Shown here piece after piece: positions 22,447 through 32,042 of a DNA stretch of 64,000 nt; the stretch's first letter is position 1; the number at the start of each line of letters is the position of its first letter. Location: assembly GCA_030684835.1 (NCBI GenBank), contig JAUXWZ010000076.1, forward strand, positions 1-64,000, in the 5' to 3' direction. The position numbers and the translations under genes were made by a program. The notes beneath the pieces were generated by a model. That model saw only the letters and a list, made by a program, of their open reading frames with translations, was not told the DNA's origin and made no database searches. The DNA is from Beijerinckiaceae bacterium. Its GTDB lineage: Bacteria; Pseudomonadota; Alphaproteobacteria; Rhizobiales; Beijerinckiaceae.

Positions 22447-22462
22447 GCGGCGCGGGGCCGCC

Positions 22463-23143
22463 GTGTTCCTTCCCCTCTACGACCAGGTTGAATATCGCCA
22501 CATCAAACGCCCGCTTGGCGTCTATTTCATCCTTGCCGCGAACATTCTGATGTTCGCACTAAGCTCTGCATCGTCTGCGATGAGGCCCGAACTCTCCTTC
22601 GGATTAATTCCGGCTGTCGTTTTCGGAGACGCTATCCTGCCGGCCAATGTCTTGCAAACGCCGGCTTTCGTAACGCCGTTTACAAGCGTCTTTCTGCATG
22701 CCGACTTGGAACACCTCATCGGAAACATGCTGTTCCTCTGGGTCTTCGGCGACAATATCGAAGATGCGATGGGGACGCCGCGCTTCATCATTTTTTACCT
22801 GCTCTGCGGCGTATGCGCCGCGATGGCGCACGCATTGGCGACGCCTTACTCGGTCGCGCCGCTCATCGGGGCGTCTGGCGCCGTATCTGGGGTCATCGCG
22901 GCTTATCTGCTTCTCCATCCCCACGTGCGGGTCTATGGTCTCGTCCTGAAATGGGTACCGGTGGCTGTAAAGGCGCTGTACGTGATCGCGGCATGGATTG
23001 CGCTTCAGTTTGCCTTCGCAATCTTCGGCGGCGATCCGAACGTAGGTTGGTGGGCGCACGTAGGCGGCATCGTTACAGGCGCCGGTCTCATCTTTTTCTT
23101 TAAACGAACCGGCGTCGTTCTGCTGGATCGTCGGCTTAACTGA
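22463..23143 (+). CDS. Rhomboid family intramembrane serine protease
   Basis: About 226 residues with six or so transmembrane segments. The protease signature is complete: HADLEHLIGNMLFLWVFGD, the nucleophile Ser in IGASGAVSGVIAAYLL, and the catalytic His in WWAHVGGIVTGAGL. Rhomboids cut membrane proteins within the bilayer; the substrate here is unknown. The GTG at 22463 is chosen since the frame before it overlaps the preceding gene. It lies 16 nt after the adenosyltransferase. Confidence 0.9.
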   Translation: MFLPLYDQVEYRHIKRPLGVYFILAANILMFALSSASSAMRPELSFGLIPAVVFGDAILPANVLQTPAFVTPFTSVFLHADLEHLIGNMLFLWVFGDNIEDAMGTPRFIIFYLLCGVCAAMAHALATPYSVAPLIGASGAVSGVIAAYLLLHPHVRVYGLVLKWVPVAVKALYVIAAWIALQFAFAIFGGDPNVGWWAHVGGIVTGAGLIFFFKRTGVVLLDRRLN

Positions 23144-23225
23144 CTGTCGGAGGTTCCGTTGACTCACCCAATGACGGCCATTACGAAAAATCCCGCCTTG
23201 CTGCGGTCTTGAGGAGAAGCGCGGA

Positions 23226-23978
23226 ATGAAGATCGTCGTCCCGGCCAAACGCGCTGTCGACTACAACGTCAAGATTCGAGTGAAGGCCGACGGTTCCGGC
23301 GTCGAATTATCGAACGTCAAAATGTCGATGAACCCGTTTGACGAGATCGCTATTGAGGAAGCGCTTCGCATCAAGGAATCCGGTAAAGCCACCGAGGTGA
23401 TCGTGGTCTCCATCGGCGCTGCTCAAACGGCGGAGACGATCCGCGCGGGTCTCGCGATGGGGGCCGACCGCGGCGTCCACGTGAAGACGGACGGTCCTGT
23501 TGAGCCGCTGGCTGTCGCGAAGCTCCTCAAGGGCGTGATCGAAGCGGAACAGCCCGGCCTCGTCATCATGGGCAAACAGGCAATTGACGACGATTGCAAT
23601 CAGACCGGGCAAATGCTGGCGGCTTTGCTGGGATGGCCCCAGGCTACCTTCGCATCGAAGGTCGTGCCCGGCGACGGCGTGGTGGAGGTCACACGCGAGG
23701 TGGACGGCGGCCTGCAGACACTTGAACTCAGGATGCCTGCCGTCATTACGACTGACCTTCGGCTCAATGAACCACGCTATGCATCGCTGCCCAACATTAT
23801 GAAAGCCAAGAAGAAGCCAATTGACGAAAGGACGCCAGCGGACTTCGGCGTGGACGTCACACCGCGTCTCACAGTCTTGAAGACGTCAGAACCGCCAGCT
23901 CGCTCCGCGGGCGTCAGGGTGGGTTCGGTGAGCGAACTTGTGGCAAAACTGAAAGACGAGGCGGGCGCATTGCAATGA
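23226..23978 (+). CDS. etfB: Electron transfer flavoprotein subunit beta
   Basis: A 250-residue AMP-binding subunit of [39 protein letters not shown] and the beta-subunit signature around [21 protein letters not shown] are clear. With EtfA it carries electrons from acyl-CoA dehydrogenases to ETF-ubiquinone oxidoreductase. Its stop overlaps the etfA start (ATGA). Confidence 0.97.
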   Translation: MKIVVPAKRAVDYNVKIRVKADGSGVELSNVKMSMNPFDEIAIEEALRIKESGKATEVIVVSIGAAQTAETIRAGLAMGADRGVHVKTDGPVEPLAVAKLLKGVIEAEQPGLVIMGKQAIDDDCNQTGQMLAALLGWPQATFASKVVPGDGVVEVTREVDGGLQTLELRMPAVITTDLRLNEPRYASLPNIMKAKKKPIDERTPADFGVDVTPRLTVLKTSEPPARSAGVRVGSVSELVAKLKDEAGALQ

Positions 23979-24919
23979 CAAGCCTTCTGATCGCCGATAT
24001 CGACTCCTCCGGCCTCAATGGAGCAAGCGCGAAGGCGCTGACCGCCGCGTTGCAGCTCGGTGGCCCTGTTCACGTGCTGATTGCTGGTAAGAATGTGGCG
24101 ACCGCAGCTTCACAAGCAGCCGCTTTCTTGGGCGTCGAGAAGGTGCTGGTCGCCGATGGGGACGCTTACGCCCATCAACTTGCCGAATCTCTTGCAGCAC
24201 TGATTGTGAGCCTCGCCGCAGATTATGATGCGATCGTAGGCTCGGCGACTTCAACGGCGAAGAATGTGCTTCCGCGCGTTGCCGCGCTGCTCGACGTCAT
24301 GCAAGTATCTGAGATTACGAAGGTCTTGGCTCCAGATACGTTCGAGCGGCCGATTTACGCGGGCAACGCGATCCAGACCGTGCAATCAACCGACGCCCGC
24401 CGCGTGATCACGGTGCGCACAGCCGCTTTCGAAGCGGCGCCGACAGGCGGCTCGGCCGAGATTGTCGTCATCGCACCGCAGGCGCCTTCCGAACTTTCAA
24501 CGTTCAAGGGTGAGTCCGTCGCAAGGTCAGATCGTCCGGAGCTCGCCTCTGCGCGGATTATCATCTCCGGCGGGCGCGCCATGCAGAGCGCCGAGAACTT
24601 CAAAAAATACATCGAGCCTGTCGCCGACCAGTTGAACGCTGCGGTGGGGGCGTCGCGCGCAGCGGTCGACGCCGGGTTTGCGCCCAACGATCTTCAGGTT
24701 GGACAAACTGGCAAGGTGGTCGCCCCGGAACTTTACATTGCGGTCGGCATTTCAGGCGCGATCCAGCATCTCGCAGGCATGAAGGACTCCAAGGTCATCG
24801 TGGCCATCAACAAGGACGAAGAGGCGCCAATTTTTCAGGTTGCAGACTACGGCCTGGTTGGGGACCTGTTCAGCGTCCTGCCAGAACTCGAGCGGGAACT
24901 TGCCAAGCTTCGTAAATAG
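23975..24919 (+). CDS. etfA: Electron transfer flavoprotein subunit alpha
   Basis: A 314-residue FAD-binding subunit. The C-terminal FAD domain has [39 protein letters not shown] and [23 protein letters not shown], the family signature. Length matches. Coupled to etfB by a 4-nt overlap and followed by a 3-hydroxybutyryl-CoA dehydrogenase, so the trio looks like a fatty-acid or hydroxybutyrate oxidation unit. Confidence 0.97.
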   Translation: MTSLLIADIDSSGLNGASAKALTAALQLGGPVHVLIAGKNVATAASQAAAFLGVEKVLVADGDAYAHQLAESLAALIVSLAADYDAIVGSATSTAKNVLPRVAALLDVMQVSEITKVLAPDTFERPIYAGNAIQTVQSTDARRVITVRTAAFEAAPTGGSAEIVVIAPQAPSELSTFKGESVARSDRPELASARIIISGGRAMQSAENFKKYIEPVADQLNAAVGASRAAVDAGFAPNDLQVGQTGKVVAPELYIAVGISGAIQHLAGMKDSKVIVAINKDEEAPIFQVADYGLVGDLFSVLPELERELAKLRK

Positions 24920-24990
24920 CTTTGCCGCGTGTTGGACCGCGCCCGCTGATCGCATATGGTTTCCTTCAAACACGAAATCTGGTGGCGGGT

Positions 24991-25872
24991 ATGACGTTGG
25001 AAATTAAAAAGATTGGCATCATCGGCGCGGGTCAAATGGGCAGCGGCATCGCGCATGTTGCTGCGCTCGTCGGGCTCGATGTTGTCCTGAACGACATGAC
25101 CGAGGAGCGGGTTCACGCGGGACTTGCGACCATCAATGGAAATATGGCGCGACAGATTTCGAAGAGCCAGATCACGGAAGACGAGCGCAAGGCGGCACTG
25201 TCGCGCATCAAAGCGTCGGCCGATTATGGCGATTTCGCCGACTGCGATCTCGTGATTGAAGCTGCGACAGAGAACGAAGAGGTGAAGCGCAAGATCTTCA
25301 GCAAGGTCTGCGCTATCGCAAAGCCTGAGACCATTCTGGCGTCAAACACCTCGTCTATTTCGATCACGCGCCTGGGGTCAGCCACCGACCGGCCGGAGAA
25401 GTTCATCGGCATTCATTTCATGAATCCTGTGCCGCTCATGCAATTGGTGGAGTTGATCCGCGGCATCGCCACCGATGACAGCACTTTTGAATCTGCAAAA
25501 GCTTTCATCGGGCGCCTCGGAAAAACAACGACGGTGTCGGAGGACTTCCCGGCCTTCATCGTCAACCGAATCCTGCTGCCGATGATCAACGAGGCTATCT
25601 ATACGTTGTATGAGGGCGTCGGCTCGGTTGAGGCCATTGATACGGCGATGAAGCTGGGCGCCAACCACCCGATGGGGCCCCTGCAGCTGGCGGACTTTAT
25701 TGGCCTCGATACTTGCTTGTCGGTCATGCAGGTCCTTCACGAGGGCCTGGCTGACACAAAATACAGGCCCTGCCCGCTGCTGGTAAAGTATGTCGAAGCA
25801 GGCTGGTTGGGACGCAAAACCAAGCGTGGCTTCTACGATTATCGCAGTGGCACACCCATCCCGACTCGGTGA
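24991..25872 (+). CDS. 3-hydroxybutyryl-CoA dehydrogenase
   Basis: A 293-residue NAD(P)-dependent enzyme for 3-hydroxyacyl-CoA/acetoacetyl-CoA conversion. IGIIGAGQMGSGIAHVAAL is the dinucleotide fold; IHFMNPVPLMQLVELIRG contains the catalytic His, and EDFPAFIVNRILLPMINEAI the C-terminal substrate domain. The start MTLEIKKIG was chosen for family fit; GGTGGCGGGT precedes it. Its context after etfBA suggests short-chain acyl-CoA or polyhydroxybutyrate metabolism. Confidence 0.94.
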   Translation: MTLEIKKIGIIGAGQMGSGIAHVAALVGLDVVLNDMTEERVHAGLATINGNMARQISKSQITEDERKAALSRIKASADYGDFADCDLVIEAATENEEVKRKIFSKVCAIAKPETILASNTSSISITRLGSATDRPEKFIGIHFMNPVPLMQLVELIRGIATDDSTFESAKAFIGRLGKTTTVSEDFPAFIVNRILLPMINEAIYTLYEGVGSVEAIDTAMKLGANHPMGPLQLADFIGLDTCLSVMQVLHEGLADTKYRPCPLLVKYVEAGWLGRKTKRGFYDYRSGTPIPTR

Positions 25873-25962
25873 GGCGAAGTAGCGTCTTCACAAGCCGGTC
25901 ATACAGACTGTAGACTGTCTCTTCGAGTGGGCGCAATTCCTGCCCGCGGCGCAGAGGTGGTC

Positions 25963-26532
25963 TTGACCGTTCACTTCCAGCCTAATGTCTCGCCGGAGGC
26001 GTGTCCGGCGCTTGTCCTCAACGCGGACTTCCGTCCGTTGAGCTACTATCCCTTGTCCCTATGGTCTTGGCAGGACGCCATCAAGGCAGTCTTCCTGGAC
26101 CGGGTGAACATCGTTTCCAATTATGACCGCGTCGTCCGAAGCCCGTCGTTCGAGATGCAATTGCCCTCGGTCGTCTCGTTGAAGACATATATCAAGCCTT
26201 CGCGTCAGCCTGCGTTTACCCGGTTCAACGTGTTTCTTCGCGACCGATTTAGCTGCCAGTATTGCGGCGCGCGCGAGGAACTGACTTTTGACCACGTAAC
26301 ACCGCGCGCGCGCGGCGGCACCACGACCTGGGAAAATGTCGTTGCCGCCTGCTCTCCCTGCAATTTACGCAAGGCGGATCGCATGCCTGCAGCGGCAGAG
26401 ATGTGGCCCATGACCGCGCCATTCCAGCCGTCTGTCTCAGACCTTCACCGCAATGGGCGCTTGTTTCCGCCCAATTACCTGCACGAAAGCTGGATGGATT
26501 ATCTGTATTGGGACTCGGTGCTGGAGCCCTGA
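25963..26532 (+). CDS. HNH endonuclease
   Basis: About 189 residues of an HNH nuclease common in alphaproteobacteria. The C-terminal half has FSCQYCG, then FDHVTPRARGGTTTWENVVAACSPCNLRKADR: two CxxC pairs that bind structural zinc around the H-N-H active site. The N-terminal ALVLNADFRPLSYYPLSLWSWQ segment is the family's own extension. Start uncertain: a TTG at 25963 has AGAGG in front; a GTG at 25927 would add 12 residues. DNA repair or processing is the usual guess; no partner modification gene is near, so it is not an obvious restriction enzyme. Confidence 0.88.
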   Translation: MTVHFQPNVSPEACPALVLNADFRPLSYYPLSLWSWQDAIKAVFLDRVNIVSNYDRVVRSPSFEMQLPSVVSLKTYIKPSRQPAFTRFNVFLRDRFSCQYCGAREELTFDHVTPRARGGTTTWENVVAACSPCNLRKADRMPAAAEMWPMTAPFQPSVSDLHRNGRLFPPNYLHESWMDYLYWDSVLEP

Positions 26533-26535
26533 GGT

Positions 26536-27066
26536 TCAACCCAGCGGATAAGCTGCCTCAACGACGTAAGGCCCGCCACCCTGAGACGTTCGCGCGGAAT
26601 AAAGGACGAAACGCGGCGCTGCAAATTCTATCGGCCGAATACTCCGCTCGCTAAGATATGCAGCTATCGCGTAGACTGAAGCGCCTTTCACTCGGGCAAG
26701 TGTGACATGAGGGGTGAACTTTCGCCGTTCCGTCTCCACGCCAGCCCGCCGCAGTGCGCGGTCGCTTGCGGCCTGCAGTTCCGCAAGTTCGCTGGAAAGT
26801 TCAGCAACGGCGACGATAGACCGGGGTCTATCCCCGCCAAAGGCTCGAAGTTCGACAAGTCGCACGAAACATTGCGGAGCCGCGACAAGCGCGAGCTCCT
26901 CGACAAGATGACGCGCAATGCTGTCATCAACATTGCCGATGAAGCTGAGCGTCAGGTGATAATCATCAGGCTCTATCCATTTGGCGCGTGCGACACCGCC
27001 GCGCAGCAGCGAAAGCCGCAGCGCAACATTCGCGGGCGTTTCCAAACCCGTGAACAAACGGGGCAT
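26536..27066 (-). CDS. thpR: RNA 2',3'-cyclic phosphodiesterase (2'-5' RNA ligase family)
   Basis: A 176-residue 2H phosphoesterase. Both catalytic HxTx motifs are present: YHLTLSFIG (about residue 40) and FTPHVTLARV (about residue 125). ThpR opens 2',3'-cyclic phosphates on RNA; the biological substrate is not settled. It faces the HNH gene tail to tail with 3 nt between and lies 11 nt downstream of the esterase. Confidence 0.92.
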   Translation of the reverse strand: MPRLFTGLETPANVALRLSLLRGGVARAKWIEPDDYHLTLSFIGNVDDSIARHLVEELALVAAPQCFVRLVELRAFGGDRPRSIVAVAELSSELAELQAASDRALRRAGVETERRKFTPHVTLARVKGASVYAIAAYLSERSIRPIEFAAPRFVLYSARTSQGGGPYVVEAAYPLG

Positions 27067-27077
27067 ATCGGCTCCGG

Positions 27078-27716
27078 TTACTGCGCCTTCCGAGAAATCT
27101 GCTCCACAAACCGCGCGACCGCAGGCTCCAGAGCCTTGGCGATGACCTCGACCCCTGCACGATTGGGGTGGATGCCATCGGCCAGATTTAGCTGGCGGTT
27201 CTGCGCCACGCCTTCAAGGAGAAATGGATATAACGGGACGTCGTAGCGCTCAGCGAGCATCGGATAAATTTTGTTGAATTTCTCGACATAATCGCGTCCT
27301 AGCGACGGCGAGGCGAGCATTCCAACCAACAACACGTCGATGCGCTTGGCTTTGAGCTGTCGAATGATTCCATCGAGCGCCTGCTGGGTTCGCTCTGGAT
27401 CGATGCCTCGAAGCATGTCGTTGGCGCCAAGCGCAACGATCACGCCGTCAACGCCCTCACCAACAGCCCAGTCGAGGCGATCCAATCCGCCACTCGCCGT
27501 ATCGCCCGACACACCGGCGTTCTCAATCCGGACATCAAGACCCGCAGCCCGAAGCCTTCGCTCAAGCGCAGCCGGCAAAGCCGCACTCGCCGGTAATTGA
27601 TAACCGGCAGTAAGACTGTCCCCCAATGCGACGAGCGTTACTGGTTTTGCAGATGCGGGCATTAGCAGCGCCGCGAAAACGGCGAGTACACATGCCGAGA
27701 TGTGGAATGATCGCAC
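27078..27716 (-). CDS. tesA: Secreted GDSL arylesterase / TesA-like lysophospholipase
   Basis: A 212-residue SGNH hydrolase with a cleavable signal peptide (about residues 1-23, ending PASA). Block I VALGDSLTAGY has the nucleophile Ser, GALGAND-type block III reads VALGANDMLRG, and block V DGIHPNRAG has the catalytic Asp and His. Start is GTG. It is divergent from the ABC ATPase and permease, the same layout as tesA-ybbA-ybbP in E. coli, which supports the name. Confidence 0.9.
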   Translation of the reverse strand: MRSFHISACVLAVFAALLMPASAKPVTLVALGDSLTAGYQLPASAALPAALERRLRAAGLDVRIENAGVSGDTASGGLDRLDWAVGEGVDGVIVALGANDMLRGIDPERTQQALDGIIRQLKAKRIDVLLVGMLASPSLGRDYVEKFNKIYPMLAERYDVPLYPFLLEGVAQNRQLNLADGIHPNRAGVEVIAKALEPAVARFVEQISRKAQ

Positions 27717-27785
27717 TTAAACACCATATGTTTGCAGGCAGCGGAGCATGATCTCCGTCCTTCATCTTCCATTGAGGACATATCT

Positions 27786-28496
27786 ATGGCCGAACGGCCC
27801 GTCATCGAGATGCACAACGTCCATTTAAGTCTCGGAAACGGGCCGGCGAGGGTCCATATCCTTCAAGGTGTGAGCCTCAATGTGGCTCGGGGCGAAGCCT
27901 TGGGCCTGGTGGGCTCTTCCGGTTCCGGCAAATCGACCCTGCTCATGACGATGGCTGGCCTCGAAAAGCCCGACAGCGGCTCCGTAACTGTCGATGGGAA
28001 ACGTATCGATCAGATGAACGAGGATGCGCTGGCTCGGTTCCGGGGAGCGAGAATCGGCGTCATCTTCCAGTCTTTTCATCTCATTCCCACGATGACGGCG
28101 CTGGAAAACGTCGCCGTGCCTCTTGAGCTTGCCGGAGCACCGGACCCCTTCAAGAGAGCGGCGGCCGAACTGCAAGCCGTCGGCCTCGAAAGCCGAAAAA
28201 GTCACTACCCCGCGCAATTGTCTGGAGGCGAACAGCAGCGCGTGGCCATCGCCCGCGCTCTCGCGCCAGACCCTGCAATCCTCGTCGCGGACGAGCCGAC
28301 CGGAAATCTGGATGAGACCACGGGCAGGACAATTATCGACCTTTTGTTTCGCCTGCGCAAAGCTCGCGGCTCCACGCTTGTGCTTGTCACCCATGACTTG
28401 GCGCTGGCACGCTTGTGCGATCGGACGATCCGCTTGAAGTCTGGCAAGATTGTTGATGCCGAATCCATGCCCGCAGTGGCCGGGGACGCCGCATGA
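27786..28496 (+). CDS. ABC transporter ATPase, YbbA/LolD-like
   Basis: A 236-residue ATPase. GSSGSGKSTLLMTMAGL is Walker A, LSGGEQQRVAIARAL the signature motif, ILVADEPTGNLD Walker B and VTHDLALA the switch His. The GVIFQSFHLIPTMTALENV stretch is typical of the MacB/LolD class that works with FtsX-like permeases. The permease starts within its stop codon (ATGA). Divergent from the esterase gene, 69 nt apart. Confidence 0.94.
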   Translation: MAERPVIEMHNVHLSLGNGPARVHILQGVSLNVARGEALGLVGSSGSGKSTLLMTMAGLEKPDSGSVTVDGKRIDQMNEDALARFRGARIGVIFQSFHLIPTMTALENVAVPLELAGAPDPFKRAAAELQAVGLESRKSHYPAQLSGGEQQRVAIARALAPDPAILVADEPTGNLDETTGRTIIDLLFRLRKARGSTLVLVTHDLALARLCDRTIRLKSGKIVDAESMPAVAGDAA

Positions 28497-31060
28497 GTGC
28501 GTCTTATTCTTCAGCGCCGCTGGCGCTGCGTCTTGCCTGGCGCGATTTGCGCGGCGGCTTTCAGGGTTTCCGCATTTTCATCGCCTGCATCGCGCTTGGT
28601 GTGGCCGCTATCGTTGGCGTGGGCTCCAGTGCTCGCGTTCTCTCTGAATCTGTTGCACGCGAAGGGCAACGAATCCTTGGTGGTGATGTCGCTCTCTCCT
28701 TGATTCACCGGGAAGCTGACCCGGACCAACTGACGTGGATGCGCGCGCAAGGGCGCGTGTCCGCCATCGCAACCATGCGCGCGGTCACCCGAGCTGAAAA
28801 TGGCCCCTCGGCTCTGGTGGAACTGAAAGCTGTTGATGGCGAATATCCGCCTCTGGGGTCGCTGCTCACGGAGCCACAAACAGCGATCAACGACCTGCTT
28901 GGTCAGCGCGATGGGCTCTTCGGGTTGGTGGCGGAAGACGCGCTGCTGGCCAGACTTGGCTTGAAAGTGGGAGATCGGGTGTTCCTGGGATCTCTCGCTC
29001 TCGAGTTCCGGGCCAGACTGGTTTCCGAACCCGACAAACTTGCCGGTGGCTTTTCGATTGGTCCACGCGCGCTTGTTTCGCAGGAGGCCCTAGCAAAAAC
29101 TGGATTGATCCAGCCGGGGTCGCTCGTGCGCTGGACATACCGCGTTGTTCTGCCCGGCCCGGCGGGAGGCGCGGCGTCAGATGAAGCGCTTGAGCGGTTT
29201 CAGTCCGAAGCGGATAGCCGTTTTCCCGACGCAGGCTGGCAGATGCGCTCGCGGGAAAATGTTTCCCCACAATTCACGCGAAATCTCGAACGTCTGAGCC
29301 AGTTCCTGACGCTCGTCGGGCTAACGTCCCTGATCATTGGCGGCGTAGGCGTCGCCAACGCCGTGCGTGGCTACGTCGAGCGCCGCACACCTGATATCGC
29401 CACACTTAAGTCGTTGGGCGCAACCGGCCGATATGTGTTTGGATCCACCCTCCTGGAAGTCATGATGGCCACCGCAGCGGGTGTGACCATCGGCAGTCTC
29501 ACGGGGTCGATGATTCCGTTCGCCGTATCAGCGTTCGCCGGTCCGCTGATTCCAATCCCCTTCCAGCCAGAGTTTTATCCAGGCGAAGCCCTCTCCGGCA
29601 TCCTGTTTGGCTTTCTAACGGCGCTTACGTTTTCCCTCATTCCGCTTGGCAGAACGCACGACATCGCCGTCTCAGCGCTCTATCGCGATCGTGTGGAAGC
29701 CCTCAATCGTAGGCCCCGGCTGACGTATGTCATAATGACGGCATGCGCCGCAGCCGCTCTCATAGGATTCGCGATCCTGTTGTCGACCGAGAAAAGGCTG
29801 GCCCTCACTTATATTGCGGCGACGATTGGCGGGTTTATTCTCCTACGGCTCGTCGGTTTCACTATCGTTTGGCTGGCTCGAAAAGCGCCCCATTCACGCT
29901 GGACCGAATTGCGACTCGCAGTTGCGAACATCCATCGGCCCGGCGCAGTAACCTACGCCGTAGTCCTATCGCTGGGATTGGGTTTGTCGCTTCTTGTGAC
30001 GCTAACTCAGATCGATCGAAATATCCGAACGCAGCTCGCGGAAGGATTGTCGGGTGAAACTCCGAGCTTTTTCTTCATCGACATCCCAAATCGTCAGGCG
30101 GCGGAGTTTGACGCCTTCGTAAAGGGCGCCGCGCCCGAAGCTGTCGTCAATCGTGTTCCGTTCATTCGTGGACGTCTCGTGCGCGTGAATGACACGCCGG
30201 CGGAACAGATCCGCGCCAAGGAAAACGCAGCGTGGGTTCTGGAGGGCGATCGGGGCGTCACTTATGCGGCCGACTTGCCGTCCGGGTCGGCCGTCATAGC
30301 GGGCGAATGGTGGCCGGCCGAATACACGGGGCCTCCTCTCGTCTCCATGGAAGCGGATGTGGCCGCAGGCATTGGCGTCACGCTGGGCGATATGGTGACG
30401 CTCAATGTGCTTGGTCGCAACATCACAGCGAAGGTCGCCAACCTTCGGAAGGTGAACTGGAGATCCATGGGCATCAACTTCGTCTTCGTTTTCACGCCGA
30501 ACGCCTTTGCTGGCGCCCCGCACATGTTTCTTGCCACAGCAGCATTTCCTGATGGGGGAAGCAGCGCGAAGGAACTAAGCTTGCTTCAATCCGTGGCGCA
30601 GGCTTACCCGACTGTCACGTCCATCCGGGTCAAGGACACATTGGACGCAATCGCTCGCATTACGGATCAACTCGCGTTTGCGGTGCGCGGCGCGACATCC
30701 GTCGCACTTTTGTCCGCAATCCTTGTATTGGCAGGCGCAATCGCAGCCGGGCAACGCGCCCGCATCTACGACGCTGTCGTCTTGAAGACGCTCGGCGCAA
30801 CGCGTTGGCGGCTGATGCAATCGTACCTTATTGAGTACGGTTTGCTGGGCGCGGCGACCGCCATATTTGGGGTCATCGCCGGTGGACTGGCGGCATATGG
30901 AATCGTCATTGGCGTGATGCGTCTCGACCATTTTGTTTGGGACTGGGCAGGGTCGGCGCAAGCGGCGGGCGTGGCTCTTCTCATTACACTTGTCTTGGGG
31001 CTGCTTGGAACCTGGCGCGTTTTGGGACAGAAACCGGCGCGCAGCCTGCGTGACTACTAG
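28493..31060 (+). CDS. ABC transporter permease, YbbP-like (FtsX domains)
   Basis: An 855-residue membrane protein with an N-terminal helix, a large periplasmic domain and two FtsX-type blocks (about residues 260-440 and 710-850), ten or so transmembrane segments in all. VGVANAVRGYVERRTPDIATLKSLGATGRYVFG is the FtsX-domain pattern, repeated near the end as ARIYDAVVLKTLGATRWRLM. E. coli YbbP is the closest well-known relative; its substrate is unknown, perhaps envelope lipids or lipoproteins. Overlaps the ATPase by 4 nt. Confidence 0.92.
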   Translation: MSASYSSAPLALRLAWRDLRGGFQGFRIFIACIALGVAAIVGVGSSARVLSESVAREGQRILGGDVALSLIHREADPDQLTWMRAQGRVSAIATMRAVTRAENGPSALVELKAVDGEYPPLGSLLTEPQTAINDLLGQRDGLFGLVAEDALLARLGLKVGDRVFLGSLALEFRARLVSEPDKLAGGFSIGPRALVSQEALAKTGLIQPGSLVRWTYRVVLPGPAGGAASDEALERFQSEADSRFPDAGWQMRSRENVSPQFTRNLERLSQFLTLVGLTSLIIGGVGVANAVRGYVERRTPDIATLKSLGATGRYVFGSTLLEVMMATAAGVTIGSLTGSMIPFAVSAFAGPLIPIPFQPEFYPGEALSGILFGFLTALTFSLIPLGRTHDIAVSALYRDRVEALNRRPRLTYVIMTACAAAALIGFAILLSTEKRLALTYIAATIGGFILLRLVGFTIVWLARKAPHSRWTELRLAVANIHRPGAVTYAVVLSLGLGLSLLVTLTQIDRNIRTQLAEGLSGETPSFFFIDIPNRQAAEFDAFVKGAAPEAVVNRVPFIRGRLVRVNDTPAEQIRAKENAAWVLEGDRGVTYAADLPSGSAVIAGEWWPAEYTGPPLVSMEADVAAGIGVTLGDMVTLNVLGRNITAKVANLRKVNWRSMGINFVFVFTPNAFAGAPHMFLATAAFPDGGSSAKELSLLQSVAQAYPTVTSIRVKDTLDAIARITDQLAFAVRGATSVALLSAILVLAGAIAAGQRARIYDAVVLKTLGATRWRLMQSYLIEYGLLGAATAIFGVIAGGLAAYGIVIGVMRLDHFVWDWAGSAQAAGVALLITLVLGLLGTWRVLGQKPARSLRDY

Positions 31061-31210
31061 TTTGACCATCGTACATTTACGGATAAAGCGATCCGCAGTT
31101 ACTACGTCACTGAGTTTATTGGTGTTACGCGGTCATGGAGGCCTTGTGAAATGAAACTGCCCGAGACATATTAGCCTGGACCGCGATCCGACTATCCGGA
31201 TTGGTTGACG

Positions 31211-31225
31211 GGACGTGAAACGTCC
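31211..31225 (+). promoter_or_regulatory. Leader hairpin before the Bax-inhibitor gene
   Basis: GGACGT-GAA-ACGTCC, a perfect 6-bp stem with a 3-base loop, lies about 12 nt before the GAGG ribosome-binding site. It may stabilise the mRNA end or tune translation; nothing more can be said. Confidence 0.35.
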
Positions 31226-31246
31226 TTCTGTAGACGTGAGGAAAAC

Positions 31247-31987
31247 ATGTCCGATTATGACCGTAACGCAACCACCCGCTGGGGTTCTGCTGGCGTAGCC
31301 CGGTCGGCTGAATATGACCTGGGTTTGCGCTCGTATATGCTCGGCATCTACAACCATATGACGCTCGCGCTGGGCATCTCGGCGCTTGTTGCGGTGGGCA
31401 TTTTCATGCTGGGGCGCACTAATCCGCTCGTGCAGATGATCTATCAGACACCGCTGCGCTGGGTTGTAATGCTGGCGCCGCTGGCGTTCGTCTTCGTGTT
31501 ATCCTGGCGCTTTGAGAAGATGAGCTATACATCGCTGCTCGGCACCTTCTGGGCATTTGCAGCCGTGATGGGTTTGTCGATGGGCTGGATCGGCTTGGTC
31601 TACAATGTCGGCAGCATCGTGAATGCGCTGCTGGTGACCACGATCGCCTTCGCCGGGCTTAGCCTCTACGGCTACACGACCAAGCGGAGCCTCTCAGGCA
31701 TGGGATCGTTCCTCGTGATGGGCCTGATCGGCCTGATCGTCGCTATGATCGTGAACATCTTCCTGCAGTCCGGCATCCTCGGGTTCGCCATCAGCCTGAT
31801 CGGCGTGCTGATCTTTGCAGGCCTCACTGCTTGGGATACCCAGCGCCTGAAGGGTGACTACGAATATTTGTCACATGACGGCGAGCTTATGCAGAAGTCG
31901 TCGGTGATGGGCGCCATGTCGCTTTACCTGAACTTCATCAACATGTTCCAGTTCATCCTGGCGTTGACGGGTTCACGCGAAGAGTAA
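31247..31987 (+). CDS. Bax inhibitor-1/YccA family membrane protein
   Basis: A 246-residue protein with seven predicted transmembrane helices. ARSAEYDLGLRSYMLGIYNHM is the typical alphaproteobacterial N-terminus and the C-terminal DTQRLKGDYE holds the conserved acidic residue near the last helix. Relatives act as pH-sensitive calcium leak channels or modulators of FtsH. The ATG at 31247 has GAGG seven bases upstream. Monocistronic, closed by a strong terminator. Confidence 0.93.
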   Translation: MSDYDRNATTRWGSAGVARSAEYDLGLRSYMLGIYNHMTLALGISALVAVGIFMLGRTNPLVQMIYQTPLRWVVMLAPLAFVFVLSWRFEKMSYTSLLGTFWAFAAVMGLSMGWIGLVYNVGSIVNALLVTTIAFAGLSLYGYTTKRSLSGMGSFLVMGLIGLIVAMIVNIFLQSGILGFAISLIGVLIFAGLTAWDTQRLKGDYEYLSHDGELMQKSSVMGAMSLYLNFINMFQFILALTGSREE

Positions 31988-32011
31988 TTACAGCGCGCCT
32001 AGGCGCAATGG

Positions 32012-32042
32012 AGCCCCGGGCGTCTCGCCCGGGGCTTTTTTT
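32012..32042 (+). terminator. Intrinsic terminator after the Bax-inhibitor gene
   Basis: AGCCCCGGGCG, a 3-base loop and its perfect complement, then seven T. The 11-bp stem is strong. The T run reaches into the stop codon of the convergent DUF2794 gene, and the stem could serve transcripts from both sides, though a T run is visible only on the plus side. Confidence 0.9.

Noticed and set aside
20987-22501. A 504-codon minus-strand open frame opposite the TIGR02302 gene and its neighbours
   Set aside because: It is antisense to clear genes, is Arg/Pro/Ala-rich and lacks any motif.
25963-26532. HNH nuclease as part of a defence or restriction system
   Set aside because: No methyltransferase, helicase or other defence partner lies near, and this HNH family is a usual chromosomal gene in alphaproteobacteria.
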